Counted from the first letter of the stretch, positions 9,834 through 22,869 are shown. The stretch: DNA of 64,000 nucleotides from an uncultured beta proteobacterium (GCA_903886275.1 CAISLN010000106.1:83124-147123), one strand, 5' to 3'. Numbers and translations are program-made. The notes: a model not told the origin generated them from the sequence alone.

Positions 9834-10588
9834 TGGATGGCGCCATCGAGGTCACGCAAGATGGCCCAATCACCACGGTCACCCTGCACAACCCGGACAA
9901 GCTCAATGCCATGTCGCGCGCCATGTGGCGCGAGCTCAAGGCGGTGTTCGAAGCCATCCAAGCCGACGCACATTGCCGCTGCGTGCTGGTGCGCGGCGCA
10001 GGCTCCCATTTCTGCGCTGGTGGCGACATCGCCGAGTACCCGGGCTTTCGCTTTGACGAGGCCGCGCTGCGCCGCTTCCACGAGCAAGAGGTGTGGGGCG
10101 CGCTGGCTGCCATGCTGGCCTGCGATGTGCCACTGATTGCCCAGATTCAGGGCGCCTGTATGGGCGCCGGGGTGGAAATTGCCAGCACCTGCGACCTGCG
10201 TTTGGCGGGCGAGGACGCCAACTTTGGCGCTCCGATTGCCCGTCTGGGCTTTCCGATGGCGCCCAACGAAGCCGCTCTGGTGGGTGGCGCCGTGGGCGAG
10301 TTGACGGCGCGCGCCATGCTGCTGGGTGCCGAAGTGTTTGGCGCTGCGCACATGGCGGCACAGGGTTTTCTGACCAGGGTGTTGCCAATGGCCGAACTGG
10401 AAGCCGCTTGTTTAGGCCTGGCGCGGCGTGTGGCCACCTTGGCCCCGCAAGCGGCGCGTTTGAACAAGCAAACCCTGCGCGCCCTGAAGAAGGGCGAGCA
10501 GATTGAAAACCCTTACGCCTATGCCGCAGCGCCCGAGCACCGGGAGGGCATCAGCGCCTTTATCGCCAAACGCAAACCCCAGTTCTGA
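9833..10588 (+). CDS. enoyl-CoA hydratase/isomerase family protein
   Basis: A 251-residue crotonase-fold protein. Oxyanion-hole segments are visible as HFCAGGDIAEY and QGACMGAGVEIA, with the substrate-loop FGAPIARLGF following. Such proteins act on CoA thioesters (hydration, isomerisation or decarboxylation), and the exact reaction cannot be read from the sequence. The gene starts inside the lgt stop codon (TGATG) and is followed 24 bp later by a malonyl-CoA synthetase-like gene. A role in CoA-thioester or malonate metabolism is therefore an inference from context. Confidence 0.9.
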   Translation: MDGAIEVTQDGPITTVTLHNPDKLNAMSRAMWRELKAVFEAIQADAHCRCVLVRGAGSHFCAGGDIAEYPGFRFDEAALRRFHEQEVWGALAAMLACDVPLIAQIQGACMGAGVEIASTCDLRLAGEDANFGAPIARLGFPMAPNEAALVGGAVGELTARAMLLGAEVFGAAHMAAQGFLTRVLPMAELEAACLGLARRVATLAPQAARLNKQTLRALKKGEQIENPYAYAAAPEHREGISAFIAKRKPQF

Positions 10589-10612
10589 ACCGATGCGCAC
10601 CAAGAGTCCACC

Positions 10613-12172
10613 ATGAGCAAGCTGCCAATCAACGCCAATTTGTTTGCCGCCCTGCGCGCGGGCTTTCCTGCGGACCTGCAATCGGTGGCGGTAGAGACCG
10701 ATAGCGGCCTTTGCTACTCCTGGCAGGACCTGGAAGAGGGCACGGCCATGCTGGCCAACCTGCTGGAGTCGCTGGAGTTGCCCACCGGTTCACGCATTGC
10801 GGTGCAGGTGGAAAAGTCGGTGGAGGCGCTGATGCTGTACCTCGCCACGCTGCGCGCCGGCCTGGTTTACCTGCCGCTCAACACCGCCTACCAAGCCGCT
10901 GAGATGGCCTATTTCATAGCGGACGCCCAGCCGGCCGTGGTGGTCTGCTCCGGGCGCAACTTTGGCTGGCTCAGCAAGCTGGCCTTTGTGGCAGGCACAA
11001 GCTATGTGTTTACGCTCAATGAGGATCGCAGTGGCTCCCTGCTGGAACGTGCCGCCCCGTTGGGCCGCAGCCACCCTGTGGCGCAGCGTTCCTGCGACGA
11101 TTTGGCCGCCATCATCTACACCAGCGGCACCACCGGGCGCAGCAAGGGTGCCATGCTGTCGCACGGCAATCTGCTGAGCAACGCGCAACTGCTGCACCAG
11201 GCCTGGGGCTGGCGCAGTGCGCAGGAGGGCGGTGATGTGCTGGTCCATGCGCTGCCGATCTTCCATGTGCATGGCTTGTTTGTGGCCATTCACGGCGCGC
11301 TCTTGAGCGGCAGCAAGATGCTCTGGATGGGCAGGTTCGACGTGCGCACCGCATTGAATTATTTTTCGCGTGCCACCTTGTTCATGGGCGTGCCCACCCT
11401 GTATGTGCGCCTGCTCGCCGAGCCGGGACTGAACCGCAACGCGGTGCGCAGCATGCGCCTGTTTGTCTCGGGCTCCGCACCGCTGTTGATGGAGACCTTT
11501 GCCGACTGGCAGGAGCGCACCGGCCACACCATTCTGGAGCGCTATGGCATGAGCGAGACCATCATGCTGACCTCCAATCCCTATTTTTCAAAAGAGGGCG
11601 AGCGCAAGGGTGGCACGGTGGGTCGCGCCCTGGCGGGCGTGCAGTTGCGCGTGGTGGCCGATGACGGCCAGGCCCTGCCCACAGGTGAGGTGGGCGGCAT
11701 TGAGGTCAAGGGCCCTGGCGTGTTCCAAGGCTACTGGAACATGCCCGAAAAAACGGCGGAAGAATTCACGGCCGACGGCTTCTTCAAGACCGGCGATGTG
11801 GGTCGCGTCGATGCCCAGGGCTATGTGACCATTGTTGGGCGCAGCAAGGACATGATCATCAGCGGCGGTTATAACGTCTATCCGGCCGAGATCGAGGGCA
11901 CTATCAATGCCCTGCCCGGTGTGGCCGAGAGCGCGGTGGTCGGGGTGCCGGACACTGACTTTGGCGAGGTGGGTGTGGCAGTGGTGGTTGCCAGGGCGGG
12001 TGCAGTGGCGCCTGAGTCCGCCGCGATCCTGGCGGCATTGCGCTCCACGTTGGCAAACTTCAAGATACCCAAGCGCTGTTATGTGGTGGCTGAGTTGCCG
12101 CGTAATGCCATGGGCAAGGTGCAAAAAAACCTGTTGCGCGCGCAGTATGCAAAAGAGCAGGTTGCGCGCTGA
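10613..12172 (+). CDS. matB: malonyl-CoA synthetase-like acyl-CoA ligase (ANL family)
   Basis: A 519-residue adenylate-forming enzyme. The AMP-binding P-loop YTSGTTGRSKG is followed by the adenine-binding YGMSET, the hinge-region GRSKDMIISGGYNVYP and the C-terminal lysine motif PRNAMGKVQKN. The PIFHVHGLFVA segment and overall similarity point to MatB-type malonyl-/methylmalonyl-CoA synthetases; another acid substrate cannot be excluded. It lies 24 bp after the enoyl-CoA hydratase on the same strand, suggesting co-transcription with lgt and that gene. Confidence 0.85.
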   Translation: MSKLPINANLFAALRAGFPADLQSVAVETDSGLCYSWQDLEEGTAMLANLLESLELPTGSRIAVQVEKSVEALMLYLATLRAGLVYLPLNTAYQAAEMAYFIADAQPAVVVCSGRNFGWLSKLAFVAGTSYVFTLNEDRSGSLLERAAPLGRSHPVAQRSCDDLAAIIYTSGTTGRSKGAMLSHGNLLSNAQLLHQAWGWRSAQEGGDVLVHALPIFHVHGLFVAIHGALLSGSKMLWMGRFDVRTALNYFSRATLFMGVPTLYVRLLAEPGLNRNAVRSMRLFVSGSAPLLMETFADWQERTGHTILERYGMSETIMLTSNPYFSKEGERKGGTVGRALAGVQLRVVADDGQALPTGEVGGIEVKGPGVFQGYWNMPEKTAEEFTADGFFKTGDVGRVDAQGYVTIVGRSKDMIISGGYNVYPAEIEGTINALPGVAESAVVGVPDTDFGEVGVAVVVARAGAVAPESAAILAALRSTLANFKIPKRCYVVAELPRNAMGKVQKNLLRAQYAKEQVAR

Positions 12173-12219
12173 CTAGCTGCCATTTTTTGAACCGGCGCCA
12201 ACCCTGTCACGACCCCACC

Positions 12220-15369
<3,150 letters not shown>

Positions 15370-15431
15370 GGCGATTGCTGGACGTGAATCAGACTAAGAT
15401 GCCAGTTCAAAAATAACGAGTTGGAAACGCT

Positions 15432-16493
15432 GTGCCACAACAAGTCCTCATTGTCGATGACACCGAAATCAACTTGATTCTCTTTGGTGCACTGGTCAAA
15501 AAGCTCGATAACTGCCATGCGCATGTTTTTGCAGATGCGCGCCAAGCGCTGGCTTGGGTTACCGATAACGTCCCCGACCTGATCATTGTGGATTACATGA
15601 TGCCTGAGCTCGACGGCATCGAGTTTATTCGCTTGGTGCGCAACATGCCCAAGCACAAGTTGGTGCCTATCCTCATGATCACGGCCAACGACCAGAAGCA
15701 GATTCGCTACAGCGCGCTGGACATTGGGGCCAACGATTTCCTGCCCAAGCCGATTGACAAAGTGGAGTTTTTGGCAAGGGCCCGCAATATGCTGAGTCTG
15801 AACGAAGCGCGCAAGCACATGGCCGACCATGCATCTTGGCTGGCGGGCGAGGTGCGCAAGGCGACGCAAGAAATTGTGCTGCGCGAGCGCGAAACGGTTT
15901 TTCGCCTGACCAAGGCGGCCGAATACCGCGATCCGGAGACCGGCGCGCACATATTGCGCATGTCCCATTACTCGATGCTGATCGCCCGCGAGCTGGGGTT
16001 GTCCGAAGAGGATCAGCAACTGCTGCTGGAAGCGGCACCGATGCACGACATCGGCAAGGTAGGTATTGCTGACAACATTTTGCTCAAGCCTGGGCCACTG
16101 ACGCCCGAGGAATTCGAGGTCATGAAGCAGCACGCCACCTTCGGCTATGAACTGCTGGCAGGCAGTGCCTCCAAGCTTTTGCAGGCTGCGGCTGAAATTG
16201 CCAAAGGGCACCATGAAAAGTTTGACGGCAGTGGCTACCCGGGTGGCATCAGTGGCCAAGACATACCGATCTTTAGTCGCATTGTGGCGGTGGCCGATGT
16301 GTTTGATGCGCTGACTTCCGAGCGTCCGTACAAAAAGGCATGGAGCCTGGAGGCGGCTGTGGATTTTTTGAAGAACGGCGCCGGCACACATTTCGATCCG
16401 GCCTGCGTCAAGGCCTTTCTGGACGCCTGGGAGCAGGTCGAGGTGGTGCGCAACACATACCAGGAAGACTCGTTGCCTGTGGCCGATCTGTAA
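15432..16493 (+). CDS. response regulator with HD-GYP phosphodiesterase domain (RpfG-like)
   Basis: A 353-residue protein beginning with GTG 15432. The receiver domain (about 1-125) has phospho-acceptor Asp54 in DLIIVDYMMPELDG and Lys in FLPKP. The HD-GYP domain (about 150-340) has catalytic His205-Asp206 in MHDIGKVG and the signature Gly268-Tyr269-Pro270 in FDGSGYPGG. HD-GYP proteins hydrolyse cyclic di-GMP. Its position 62 bp behind the hybrid kinase makes a phosphorelay pair likely. Confidence 0.93.
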   Translation: MPQQVLIVDDTEINLILFGALVKKLDNCHAHVFADARQALAWVTDNVPDLIIVDYMMPELDGIEFIRLVRNMPKHKLVPILMITANDQKQIRYSALDIGANDFLPKPIDKVEFLARARNMLSLNEARKHMADHASWLAGEVRKATQEIVLRERETVFRLTKAAEYRDPETGAHILRMSHYSMLIARELGLSEEDQQLLLEAAPMHDIGKVGIADNILLKPGPLTPEEFEVMKQHATFGYELLAGSASKLLQAAAEIAKGHHEKFDGSGYPGGISGQDIPIFSRIVAVADVFDALTSERPYKKAWSLEAAVDFLKNGAGTHFDPACVKAFLDAWEQVEVVRNTYQEDSLPVADL

Positions 16494-16566
16494 ATTGCAG
16501 GCCTGCGTCTGGCGGCGGCTCCGCGCGCAACTGGCGCCGCCAAGCCAAGTGGCCAAGGGTTGCATC

Positions 16567-16580
16567 TTGATTTGAATCAA
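16567..16580 (+). promoter_or_regulatory. FNR/Anr box upstream of ccoI
   Basis: TTGATTTGAATCAA is a perfect match to the FNR consensus TTGAT-N4-ATCAA. Its centre (16573.5) is 41.5 bp before the A of the ccoI ATG. A CACACT -10-like hexamer sits at 16602-16607. Class II FNR activation would therefore start transcription at or within a few bases of the start codon. Confidence 0.9.
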
Positions 16581-16614
16581 GGCTAGCCTGAGCGCGCAAG
16601 GCACACTAGCGACC

Positions 16615-18966
16615 ATGTCCTTAGCTAACCTGGGTGTCGCTGCGCCCGATTCCCTGATCCCACCCGCCCCGTTTGGCGGCTCCGCGCCTTTGACGCCCAT
16701 TGCCCCGCACAGCAGCGAATCCCTGCGGCTGCTGGACGATCCGCAGGAGTGGACGGCCTTTAGTCGCCCCGCAGGCCAGGGTTGCTGGGAATCCAGTGTG
16801 ATGGTGGAAGGCATGCACTGTGCCGCCTGCAGTTTCACGGTGGAAGAGGCGATTGCCGCCGTGCCAGGCGTGTTGCAAGTTCAGGTGAGCGCTGGCAGCC
16901 ACAGGGCCAAGGTGGTATGGGATGCGGCACAGGTGCAACCCTCGGCCTGGATGCAGGCCATACAAAAGCGCGGTTACCGGGGCGTGCCGGCCAACGATGT
17001 TTTTGCCAATGAACGCCGCCGCAAGGAAGCGCGCAAGGCGCTGTGGCGCTGGCTGGTGGCGGGCTTGTGCATGATGCAGGTGATGATGTATGCCTACCCG
17101 GCCTACATTGCGCACCGCGGTGACCTGTCTATGGAAATGGAGCAGTTGCTGCGCTGGGCCTCCTGGGTGCTGTCGCTGCCCGTCATGCTGTTTTCCTGCG
17201 GTATATTTTTCAGCAACGCTTGGCGTGATCTGCGCCGGGGCGCCATCAGCATGGACCTGCCGGTGGCCATAGGCATTGGCATTACCTTTGCGGTCAGCAG
17301 CGTTGGCACCTTTGTACCAGATGGTGTGTTCGGCAGGGAGGTGTATTTCGATTCGCTCACCATGTTCGTCTTCTTCTTGCTGACCGGACGCTGGCTGGAG
17401 TCGCGCCTGCGTGATCGGACTGCTGGTGCGCTGGAAGCACTGATGAACCGCTTGCCCGACAGCCTGGAGCGCCTCAATGTGCAGGGCTTTTTTGAGCGGG
17501 TGGCGACCCGGCGTTTGGCCGTGGGTGATCTGGTTCGGGTGCACCCGGGCGAAGCCTTTGCCGCCGACGGCGTGGTGGAGCAGGGGGAGACCTTGGTCGA
17601 TGAGGCCCTTCTGACCGGTGAGTCCCATGCCCTGCACAGGGGGCCGGGCACCTCAGTGGTGGCTGGAAGCCACAACCTGAGTGCCACGGTGCAGGTGCGT
17701 GTGCAAGGCATTGGAGAGCAAACCCGCTTCGCGCAGATTGTTGCCTTGATGCAAAGTGCCTCAACCACCAAGCCCAGCACTGCAGCCCTGGCCGACCGAC
17801 TGGCGCGCCCCTTTTTGATCGGCGTGCTGCTGGCCGCCGGCCTTTCCTGTTTGTGGTGGTGGCAGACCGATCCGGAGCGAGCCCTGATGGTGGCGGTTGC
17901 GGTGCTGGTGGTCACCTGCCCCTGCGCCCTGTCCCTGGCAACGCCTGCGGCGATGTTGGCGGCAGCTGGAAATTTGGCGCGCCAAGGCGTACTGGTGCGC
18001 AATTTGCAGGCATTGGAGGCATTGTCCCAAGCGGACACCGTGGTGTTTGACAAGACCGGAACCCTCACCCGTGACGCCATGGCGCTCGGGCGCATCGATG
18101 TCCGCAGTGGTATGGCGCTTAGCCAAGTGGTGCAGATGGCGGCGGCCCTGGCAAAGCACTCCCTGCACCCGGCTTCCAAGGCCTTGGCCGTGGCGGCACG
18201 ACAAGCTGAACACGCAGCACCCGCCTGGGTCTGTGATGCGGTGAAGGAACATGCCGGCCAGGGGCTTGAGGGACAAGTCGTGCAGGCGTCTGCAGGCAAG
18301 CGCAATACGTTGCGCCTGGGTTCTGCGGCATTCTGTGGTATGACGGGCGATGGCGCCGATACCCTGCGCACCTGCCTGAGTGATGAGCAGGGCTGGCTGG
18401 CAACCTTTGAAGTGTGCGAGGAGTTGCGCCTGCAGGCGAAACAGGCAGTCGCTGCGCTGACCCGTTCGGGTGTGCAGGTGCACCTGCTGTCGGGAGACGG
18501 TGCCCAATCCGTGTCCCGGGTTGCGGCCGATACCGGCATTGCTAACTATCATGGTGGCTGTTCTCCAGCCGAAAAACTGGCGGTGTTGCGCGGTCTGCAG
18601 GCGCAGGGGCGCAAGGTGGTTATGGTTGGCGATGGCCTCAATGACGGGCCGGTACTGGCGGGTGCGCATGTCTCTTTTGCCTTTGGTCAGGCGGTGCCAC
18701 TGGCACAGGCGCAGTCTGATTTTGTGGTGCTGGGTGATCAGTTGATGGCGGTGGCGCACGCGGTGCGGCTGGCGCGTAAAACCATGGCCGTGGTGCGCCA
18801 AAATTTGTGGTGGGCCCTGTTGTACAACGCAGCCTGTGTGCCTCTGGCCGTGGTCGGCCTGTTGCCGGCCTGGCTGGCGGGCTTGGGCATGGCTTGCAGT
18901 TCGCTGGTGGTTGTTGTCAATGCCCTGCGTCTTACGGCATTGGTCGAGTCTCCCAAAGGAAATTGA
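16615..18966 (+). CDS. ccoI: copper-translocating P1B-type ATPase for cbb3 oxidase assembly
   Basis: A 783-residue P-type ATPase. An N-terminal heavy-metal-associated domain has MHCAAC with Cys69 and Cys72. The transmembrane CPC motif (Cys435-Pro-Cys437) binds the metal, DKTGT contains the phosphorylated Asp479, TGES is the actuator loop, and GDGLNDGP is the hinge. CcoI/FixI delivers copper needed for the CuB site of CcoN. It is placed with ccoS and ccoNOQP, with a TGATG overlap into ccoS. No Shine-Dalgarno precedes ATG 16615. The segment LLDDPQEWTAFSRP before the metal domain appears conserved, which supports this start. Control by the perfect FNR box upstream is likely. Confidence 0.94.
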   Translation: MSLANLGVAAPDSLIPPAPFGGSAPLTPIAPHSSESLRLLDDPQEWTAFSRPAGQGCWESSVMVEGMHCAACSFTVEEAIAAVPGVLQVQVSAGSHRAKVVWDAAQVQPSAWMQAIQKRGYRGVPANDVFANERRRKEARKALWRWLVAGLCMMQVMMYAYPAYIAHRGDLSMEMEQLLRWASWVLSLPVMLFSCGIFFSNAWRDLRRGAISMDLPVAIGIGITFAVSSVGTFVPDGVFGREVYFDSLTMFVFFLLTGRWLESRLRDRTAGALEALMNRLPDSLERLNVQGFFERVATRRLAVGDLVRVHPGEAFAADGVVEQGETLVDEALLTGESHALHRGPGTSVVAGSHNLSATVQVRVQGIGEQTRFAQIVALMQSASTTKPSTAALADRLARPFLIGVLLAAGLSCLWWWQTDPERALMVAVAVLVVTCPCALSLATPAAMLAAAGNLARQGVLVRNLQALEALSQADTVVFDKTGTLTRDAMALGRIDVRSGMALSQVVQMAAALAKHSLHPASKALAVAARQAEHAAPAWVCDAVKEHAGQGLEGQVVQASAGKRNTLRLGSAAFCGMTGDGADTLRTCLSDEQGWLATFEVCEELRLQAKQAVAALTRSGVQVHLLSGDGAQSVSRVAADTGIANYHGGCSPAEKLAVLRGLQAQGRKVVMVGDGLNDGPVLAGAHVSFAFGQAVPLAQAQSDFVVLGDQLMAVAHAVRLARKTMAVVRQNLWWALLYNAACVPLAVVGLLPAWLAGLGMACSSLVVVVNALRLTALVESPKGN

Positions 18967-19103
18967 TGGACATCTTGTATTTGCTGATCCCACTGTCAGT
19001 TGTGTTGGTTTTTTTTATCATCGGCGGGCTGTGGTGGGCCATCGATAGGGGGCAATTTGAAGACATTGAGCGCGAGGGCGAGCGCATCTTGAAAGACTTG
19101 TGA
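18966..19103 (+). CDS. ccoS: cbb3-type oxidase assembly protein CcoS
   Basis: A 45-residue protein with one N-terminal transmembrane helix ([20 protein letters not shown]) followed by [18 protein letters not shown], typical of CcoS. CcoS is required for cofactor insertion into the cbb3 oxidase. Its ATG overlaps the ccoI stop (TGATG), so translation is probably coupled to ccoI. Confidence 0.92.
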   Translation: MDILYLLIPLSVVLVFFIIGGLWWAIDRGQFEDIEREGERILKDL

Positions 19104-19182
19104 ACGGCAGCGCAAGACTCATGAAAGGTTGGCGCCGAGTTCGTTGGTATTCTCGGACGGTAACTACGTTTCTAATAGGGCT

Positions 19183-19196
19183 TTGACTTCCGTCAA
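19183..19196 (+). promoter_or_regulatory. FNR/FixK-like box upstream of ccoN
   Basis: TTGACTTCCGTCAA fits TTGA-N6-TCAA, with the symmetrical variation TTGAC/GTCAA seen in FNR/FixK sites. A -10-like GAAACT sits at 19219-19224, the spacing expected for class II activation. The predicted start is near 19231, 24 bp before ccoN. Confidence 0.78.
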
Positions 19197-19254
19197 ACAG
19201 AATTTGATGAAGTCAAAAGAAACTCAAGTCAAAGTAATTCATCAAGAGGTAACT

Positions 19255-20691
19255 ATGGCATTTGCAAATCAGAAAGCCGAGCTGTACAACGACACCGTTG
19301 TCCGGCAATTCGCCATCATGACGGTGGTTTGGGGGGTGGTTGGTATGCTGGTCGGCGTCATCATCGCTGCCCAGTTGGCGTGGCCCGAGCTCAATCTCGG
19401 CATTCCATGGCTCACCTTTGGTCGCTTGCGTCCCTTGCATACCAATGCAGTGATTTTCGCGTTCGGTGGCTGCGGACTCTTCGCCACCAGTTACTACGTG
19501 GTGCAGCGCACATGCCAAGTCCGCATCTTCAGCGACAAACTGGCGGCCTTCACCTTTTGGGGTTGGCAACTGGTCATTCTGTTGGCGGCTGTTTCTTTGC
19601 CATTGGGTTACACCTCTGGCAAAGAGTACGCCGAGCTGGAGTGGCCGATTGACATCCTGATCACGCTGGTCTGGGTGGCATACGCCGTGGTGTTTTTTGG
19701 CACGGTCGGTACCCGTAAGGTGCGTCACATTTACGTGGCCAACTGGTTTTTCGGTGCCTTCATCTTGGCCGTGGCTCTGTTGCACCTGGTCAACAGTGCA
19801 GAAATCCCGGTCGGGTTCATGAAGTCCTACTCCGCCTATGCCGGCGTGCAAGATGCCATGGTGCAATGGTGGTACGGCCACAATGCGGTGGGCTTCTTTC
19901 TGACCGCTGGTTTCTTGGGCATGATGTATTACTTCATTCCCAAGCAAGCGGGTCGTCCCGTCTATAGCTACCGCCTGTCCATCGTCCATTTCTGGGCGCT
20001 GATTTTCACGTACATGTGGGCGGGTCCTCACCACCTGCACTACACCGCTCTGCCTGACTGGACACAGTCCGTTGGTATGGTGTTCTCCCTGATACTTTTG
20101 GCACCCAGCTGGGGCGGCATGATCAACGGCGTGATGACCCTCTCCGGCGCCTGGCACAAGCTGCGGGATGACCCGATCCTGCGTTTCCTGATCGTGTCCC
20201 TGTCCTTCTACGGCATGTCTACCTTTGAAGGTCCGATGATGGCCATCAAGACCGTCAATGCGCTGAGCCACTACACCGACTGGACCGTAGGTCACGTGCA
20301 CTCCGGTGCCTTGGGTTGGGTGGGTCTGGTGACTATGGGTTCCATGTACTACCTGATTCCCAAGTTGTTTGGCCAAAAGCAGATGTACAGCGTCAAGGCC
20401 ATTGAAGTCCACTTCTGGACCGCGACCATCGGTATCGTGATTTACATCGCAGCTATGTGGATTGCCGGCGTGATGCAGGGCCTGATGTGGCGCGCGATCA
20501 ACCCCGATGGCACGCTGACTTACACCTTTGTTGAAAGCGTGAAAGCTACCTATCCGTTCTATGTGCTGCGTCTGCTCGGCGGACTGCTGTACCTGACCGG
20601 TATGGTGATCATGCTGTGGAACACCCTGAAGACTGCCACCGGTGGCCGTGCTGTCAGCGTTGCAGTGCCCACCGCAGTTGCCCACGCTTGA
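19255..20691 (+). CDS. ccoN: cytochrome-c oxidase, cbb3 type, catalytic subunit I
   Basis: A 478-residue polytopic haem-copper oxidase subunit. It carries the low-spin haem b and the haem b3-CuB centre that reduces oxygen, with conserved His-rich segments such as [24 protein letters not shown] and [16 protein letters not shown] 19255 has AGAGG 5 nt upstream and gives the usual N-terminus ([20 protein letters not shown]). The open frame runs upstream but is not family-like. First gene of ccoNOQP, preceded by the FNR-like box. Confidence 0.97.
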   Translation: MAFANQKAELYNDTVVRQFAIMTVVWGVVGMLVGVIIAAQLAWPELNLGIPWLTFGRLRPLHTNAVIFAFGGCGLFATSYYVVQRTCQVRIFSDKLAAFTFWGWQLVILLAAVSLPLGYTSGKEYAELEWPIDILITLVWVAYAVVFFGTVGTRKVRHIYVANWFFGAFILAVALLHLVNSAEIPVGFMKSYSAYAGVQDAMVQWWYGHNAVGFFLTAGFLGMMYYFIPKQAGRPVYSYRLSIVHFWALIFTYMWAGPHHLHYTALPDWTQSVGMVFSLILLAPSWGGMINGVMTLSGAWHKLRDDPILRFLIVSLSFYGMSTFEGPMMAIKTVNALSHYTDWTVGHVHSGALGWVGLVTMGSMYYLIPKLFGQKQMYSVKAIEVHFWTATIGIVIYIAAMWIAGVMQGLMWRAINPDGTLTYTFVESVKATYPFYVLRLLGGLLYLTGMVIMLWNTLKTATGGRAVSVAVPTAVAHA

Positions 20692-20703
20692 GGAAGCATA
20701 AAA

Positions 20704-21324
20704 ATGTCAAACAACCATTCCAGCTTCTCGCACGAAAAAATCGAGACCAACAACTTCTTGATGATCGTGCTGATTCTTATCGTTCTGCTGTTTGGCGGAC
20801 TGGTGGAAATCGTTCCGCTGTTCTTCCAGAAGTCCACCACAGAACCGATCAAGGGTATTGAGCCTTACACGGCATTGCAACTGGCAGGCCGTGACATCTT
20901 CACCCGTGAAGGCTGCTACAACTGCCACTCGCAGATGATTCGTCCGTTCCGGGCAGAAACCCTGCGCTATGGCCACTACTCGGTGGCCGGCGAGTCGGTC
21001 TATGACCACCCGTTTCAGTGGGGTAGCAAGCGCACCGGGCCGGATCTGGCGCGTGTGGGCGCAAAGTACAGCGATGAATGGCATCGCATCCACCTGACCA
21101 ATCCACGTGATGTGGTGCCTGAGTCCAACATGCCGGCCTATCCTTGGCTTTCCAAGAATCTGGTGGATGCACAAGTCATGCCGGCGCACATGACAGGTCT
21201 GCGCCGGGTGGGCGTACCCTATACCGACGAGCAGATCGCCAAGTCGGTTGCGGATGTCCAAGGCAAGACGGAGCTCGAAGCGGTGATTGCTTATCTGCAG
21301 TCTCTGGGCTTGGCCCTGAAATAA
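20704..21324 (+). CDS. ccoO: cbb3 oxidase monohaem cytochrome c subunit II
   Basis: A 206-residue membrane-anchored cytochrome c. One transmembrane helix (about residues 18-40) is followed by the haem motif CYNCH at 71-75 and a periplasmic domain containing SNMPAYPWL, with the axial Met. It transfers electrons from CcoP to CcoN. It follows ccoN by 12 bp. Confidence 0.97.
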   Translation: MSNNHSSFSHEKIETNNFLMIVLILIVLLFGGLVEIVPLFFQKSTTEPIKGIEPYTALQLAGRDIFTREGCYNCHSQMIRPFRAETLRYGHYSVAGESVYDHPFQWGSKRTGPDLARVGAKYSDEWHRIHLTNPRDVVPESNMPAYPWLSKNLVDAQVMPAHMTGLRRVGVPYTDEQIAKSVADVQGKTELEAVIAYLQSLGLALK

Positions 21325-21340
21325 CGCATCGGATACCGAC

Positions 21341-21484
21341 ATGGAATTCGATATCAACATCCTGCGCGGCATTGTGACCTTGGTCAGCTTTGCCGTATTC
21401 ATAGGAATTGTGTGGTGGGCTTGGTCCAAGCGGCGCTCCGAAGACTTTTCTGAAGCCGCCAATTTGCCCTTTCAGCAAGACTGA
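21341..21484 (+). CDS. ccoQ: cbb3 oxidase small subunit CcoQ
   Basis: A 47-residue protein (MEFDINILRGIVTLVSFAVF... ending in PFQQD). One transmembrane helix at about residues 9-27 ends in WWAW, and a short basic-then-acidic cytoplasmic tail follows. Size, topology and its place between ccoO and ccoP identify CcoQ, which stabilises the cbb3 complex. Confidence 0.92.
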   Translation: MEFDINILRGIVTLVSFAVFIGIVWWAWSKRRSEDFSEAANLPFQQD

Positions 21485-21505
21485 TCTACCCCAATAGGAT
21501 TCAAC

Positions 21506-22420
21506 ATGAGTGACTTTACAAGTAGTTTCTGGTCAATGTATGTGGCCGGCATAACCCTTATTTCCATTGCAGCCTGTGCCTTGCTGCTTTGGTTTACCGG
21601 CAAGGCCAAAGCAATGACCGCCAGTGATAACACGACCGGCCACGTGTGGGACGGTGATCTGCGTGAAATGAACAACCCTTTGCCGCGCTGGTGGGTGGGC
21701 TTGTTCATCATTACGATTGTGTTCTCGTGCGTTTACCTTTACCTGTATCCAGGTCTGGGTTCATTTGCTGGCACGTCTGGTTGGAGTTCCACGGGTCAGT
21801 TTGACGCCGAAGTCGCCAAGGGCGATGCAGAGGTTGCACCTCTGTATGCCAAGTTCTTGGCGATGAAGGTGGAAGACGTGTCTAAGGACCCGCAAGCCCA
21901 CGCGATTGGCGAGCGTTTGTTTATGAACAACTGCTCGCAGTGCCATGGCTCAGACGCCCACGGCGGCAAGGGCTTCCCCAATTTGACCGATAACGACTGG
22001 CTGCATGGCGGCACACCCGAGAAGATCACGGAAACTCTGCACAAGGGGCGCGTTGGCAATATGCCCCCCATTGCGGCGGCTGTCGGTACTGCGGATGATG
22101 TCAAGAACGTTGCTAACTACGTGCTGAGCCTGTCCGGTAGTCCGCACGACTCGGTGCGCGCCAGCTTGGGCAAGGAAAAGTTTGTGGTCTGCGCGGCATG
22201 TCACGGAGCGGACGGCAAGGGCATGCAGGCGATTGGCTCTGCCAATTTGACCGACAACATCTGGCTGCATGGGTATGGTGAAAATGCCATCATTGCCATG
22301 GTCAACAGCGGCAAGGTGAACGTGATGCCGGCACAAGAAGGCAAACTGAGCGATGCACAGATCCATGTGCTGGCCTCTTACGTCTGGGGCTTGTCCAACA
22401 ACGCTCCCGCCAAGCAGTAG
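21506..22420 (+). CDS. ccoP: cbb3 oxidase dihaem cytochrome c subunit III
   Basis: A 304-residue subunit with two transmembrane helices (about 10-30 and 62-82) and a periplasmic dihaem domain. CxxCH motifs are CSQCH at 143-147 and CAACH at 229-233. It is the electron entry subunit of the cbb3 oxidase. It lies 21 bp after ccoQ. The next gene begins after a 103-bp gap instead of the ccoG often found here. Confidence 0.97.
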   Translation: MSDFTSSFWSMYVAGITLISIAACALLLWFTGKAKAMTASDNTTGHVWDGDLREMNNPLPRWWVGLFIITIVFSCVYLYLYPGLGSFAGTSGWSSTGQFDAEVAKGDAEVAPLYAKFLAMKVEDVSKDPQAHAIGERLFMNNCSQCHGSDAHGGKGFPNLTDNDWLHGGTPEKITETLHKGRVGNMPPIAAAVGTADDVKNVANYVLSLSGSPHDSVRASLGKEKFVVCAACHGADGKGMQAIGSANLTDNIWLHGYGENAIIAMVNSGKVNVMPAQEGKLSDAQIHVLASYVWGLSNNAPAKQ

Positions 22421-22523
22421 ACTTATTACGGTCGGGCGACACATGCTCCAGCGACCGTTCGGGTTTGGTCTCGAAATGTTGCCGGGGCATATTTATTTTT
22501 AGGCAGTCATTGAAGGAAGAGCC

Positions 22524-22808
22524 ATGCGTCAACATACCCACCCTACGTCTTCCGATGCACCTCAGCCATGGTGGAAATTTGGCATTGTCTGGATGGTGGT
22601 AGGCGGTCCGGCTATTGTGGTGGTAGCGAGCTTTTTCACCCTGTATTTAGCGGTGACACGGCCTGACCCGGTAATGGATCAAAACTATTACCAAAAAGGA
22701 CTTGAGATCAACAAGACACTGGGTGGAACACCTTCCAGCGCTGCTCCTGCCCTGCAGGCCAGAAACCACGCAGCTACTGGCGTTCCCAAGCCGGTTGAGG
22801 TACCCTGA
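22524..22808 (+). CDS. FixH-like membrane protein
   Basis: A 94-residue protein with one transmembrane helix (about residues 17-45). It is followed by the FixH-like sequence AVTRPDPVMDQNYYQKGLEINK and a low-complexity C-terminus. FixH-family proteins lie in cbb3 clusters and are linked to assembly. This one is short, keeping the membrane anchor and DxNYYxKG motif but little of the periplasmic domain. AGGAAGAG precedes the ATG. Confidence 0.75.
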   Translation: MRQHTHPTSSDAPQPWWKFGIVWMVVGGPAIVVVASFFTLYLAVTRPDPVMDQNYYQKGLEINKTLGGTPSSAAPALQARNHAATGVPKPVEVP

Positions 22809-22869
22809 TTTTTGTGATCTGGCTGAGGACCGGAGGGTAAGTTATTCCGACGTTCAGCGCAAAAGACAG

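Noticed and set aside
19201..19214. TTGATGAAGTCAA as a second FNR box before ccoN
   Set aside because: The spacer between TTGA and TCAA is 5 bp instead of 6, so the dyad is off register.
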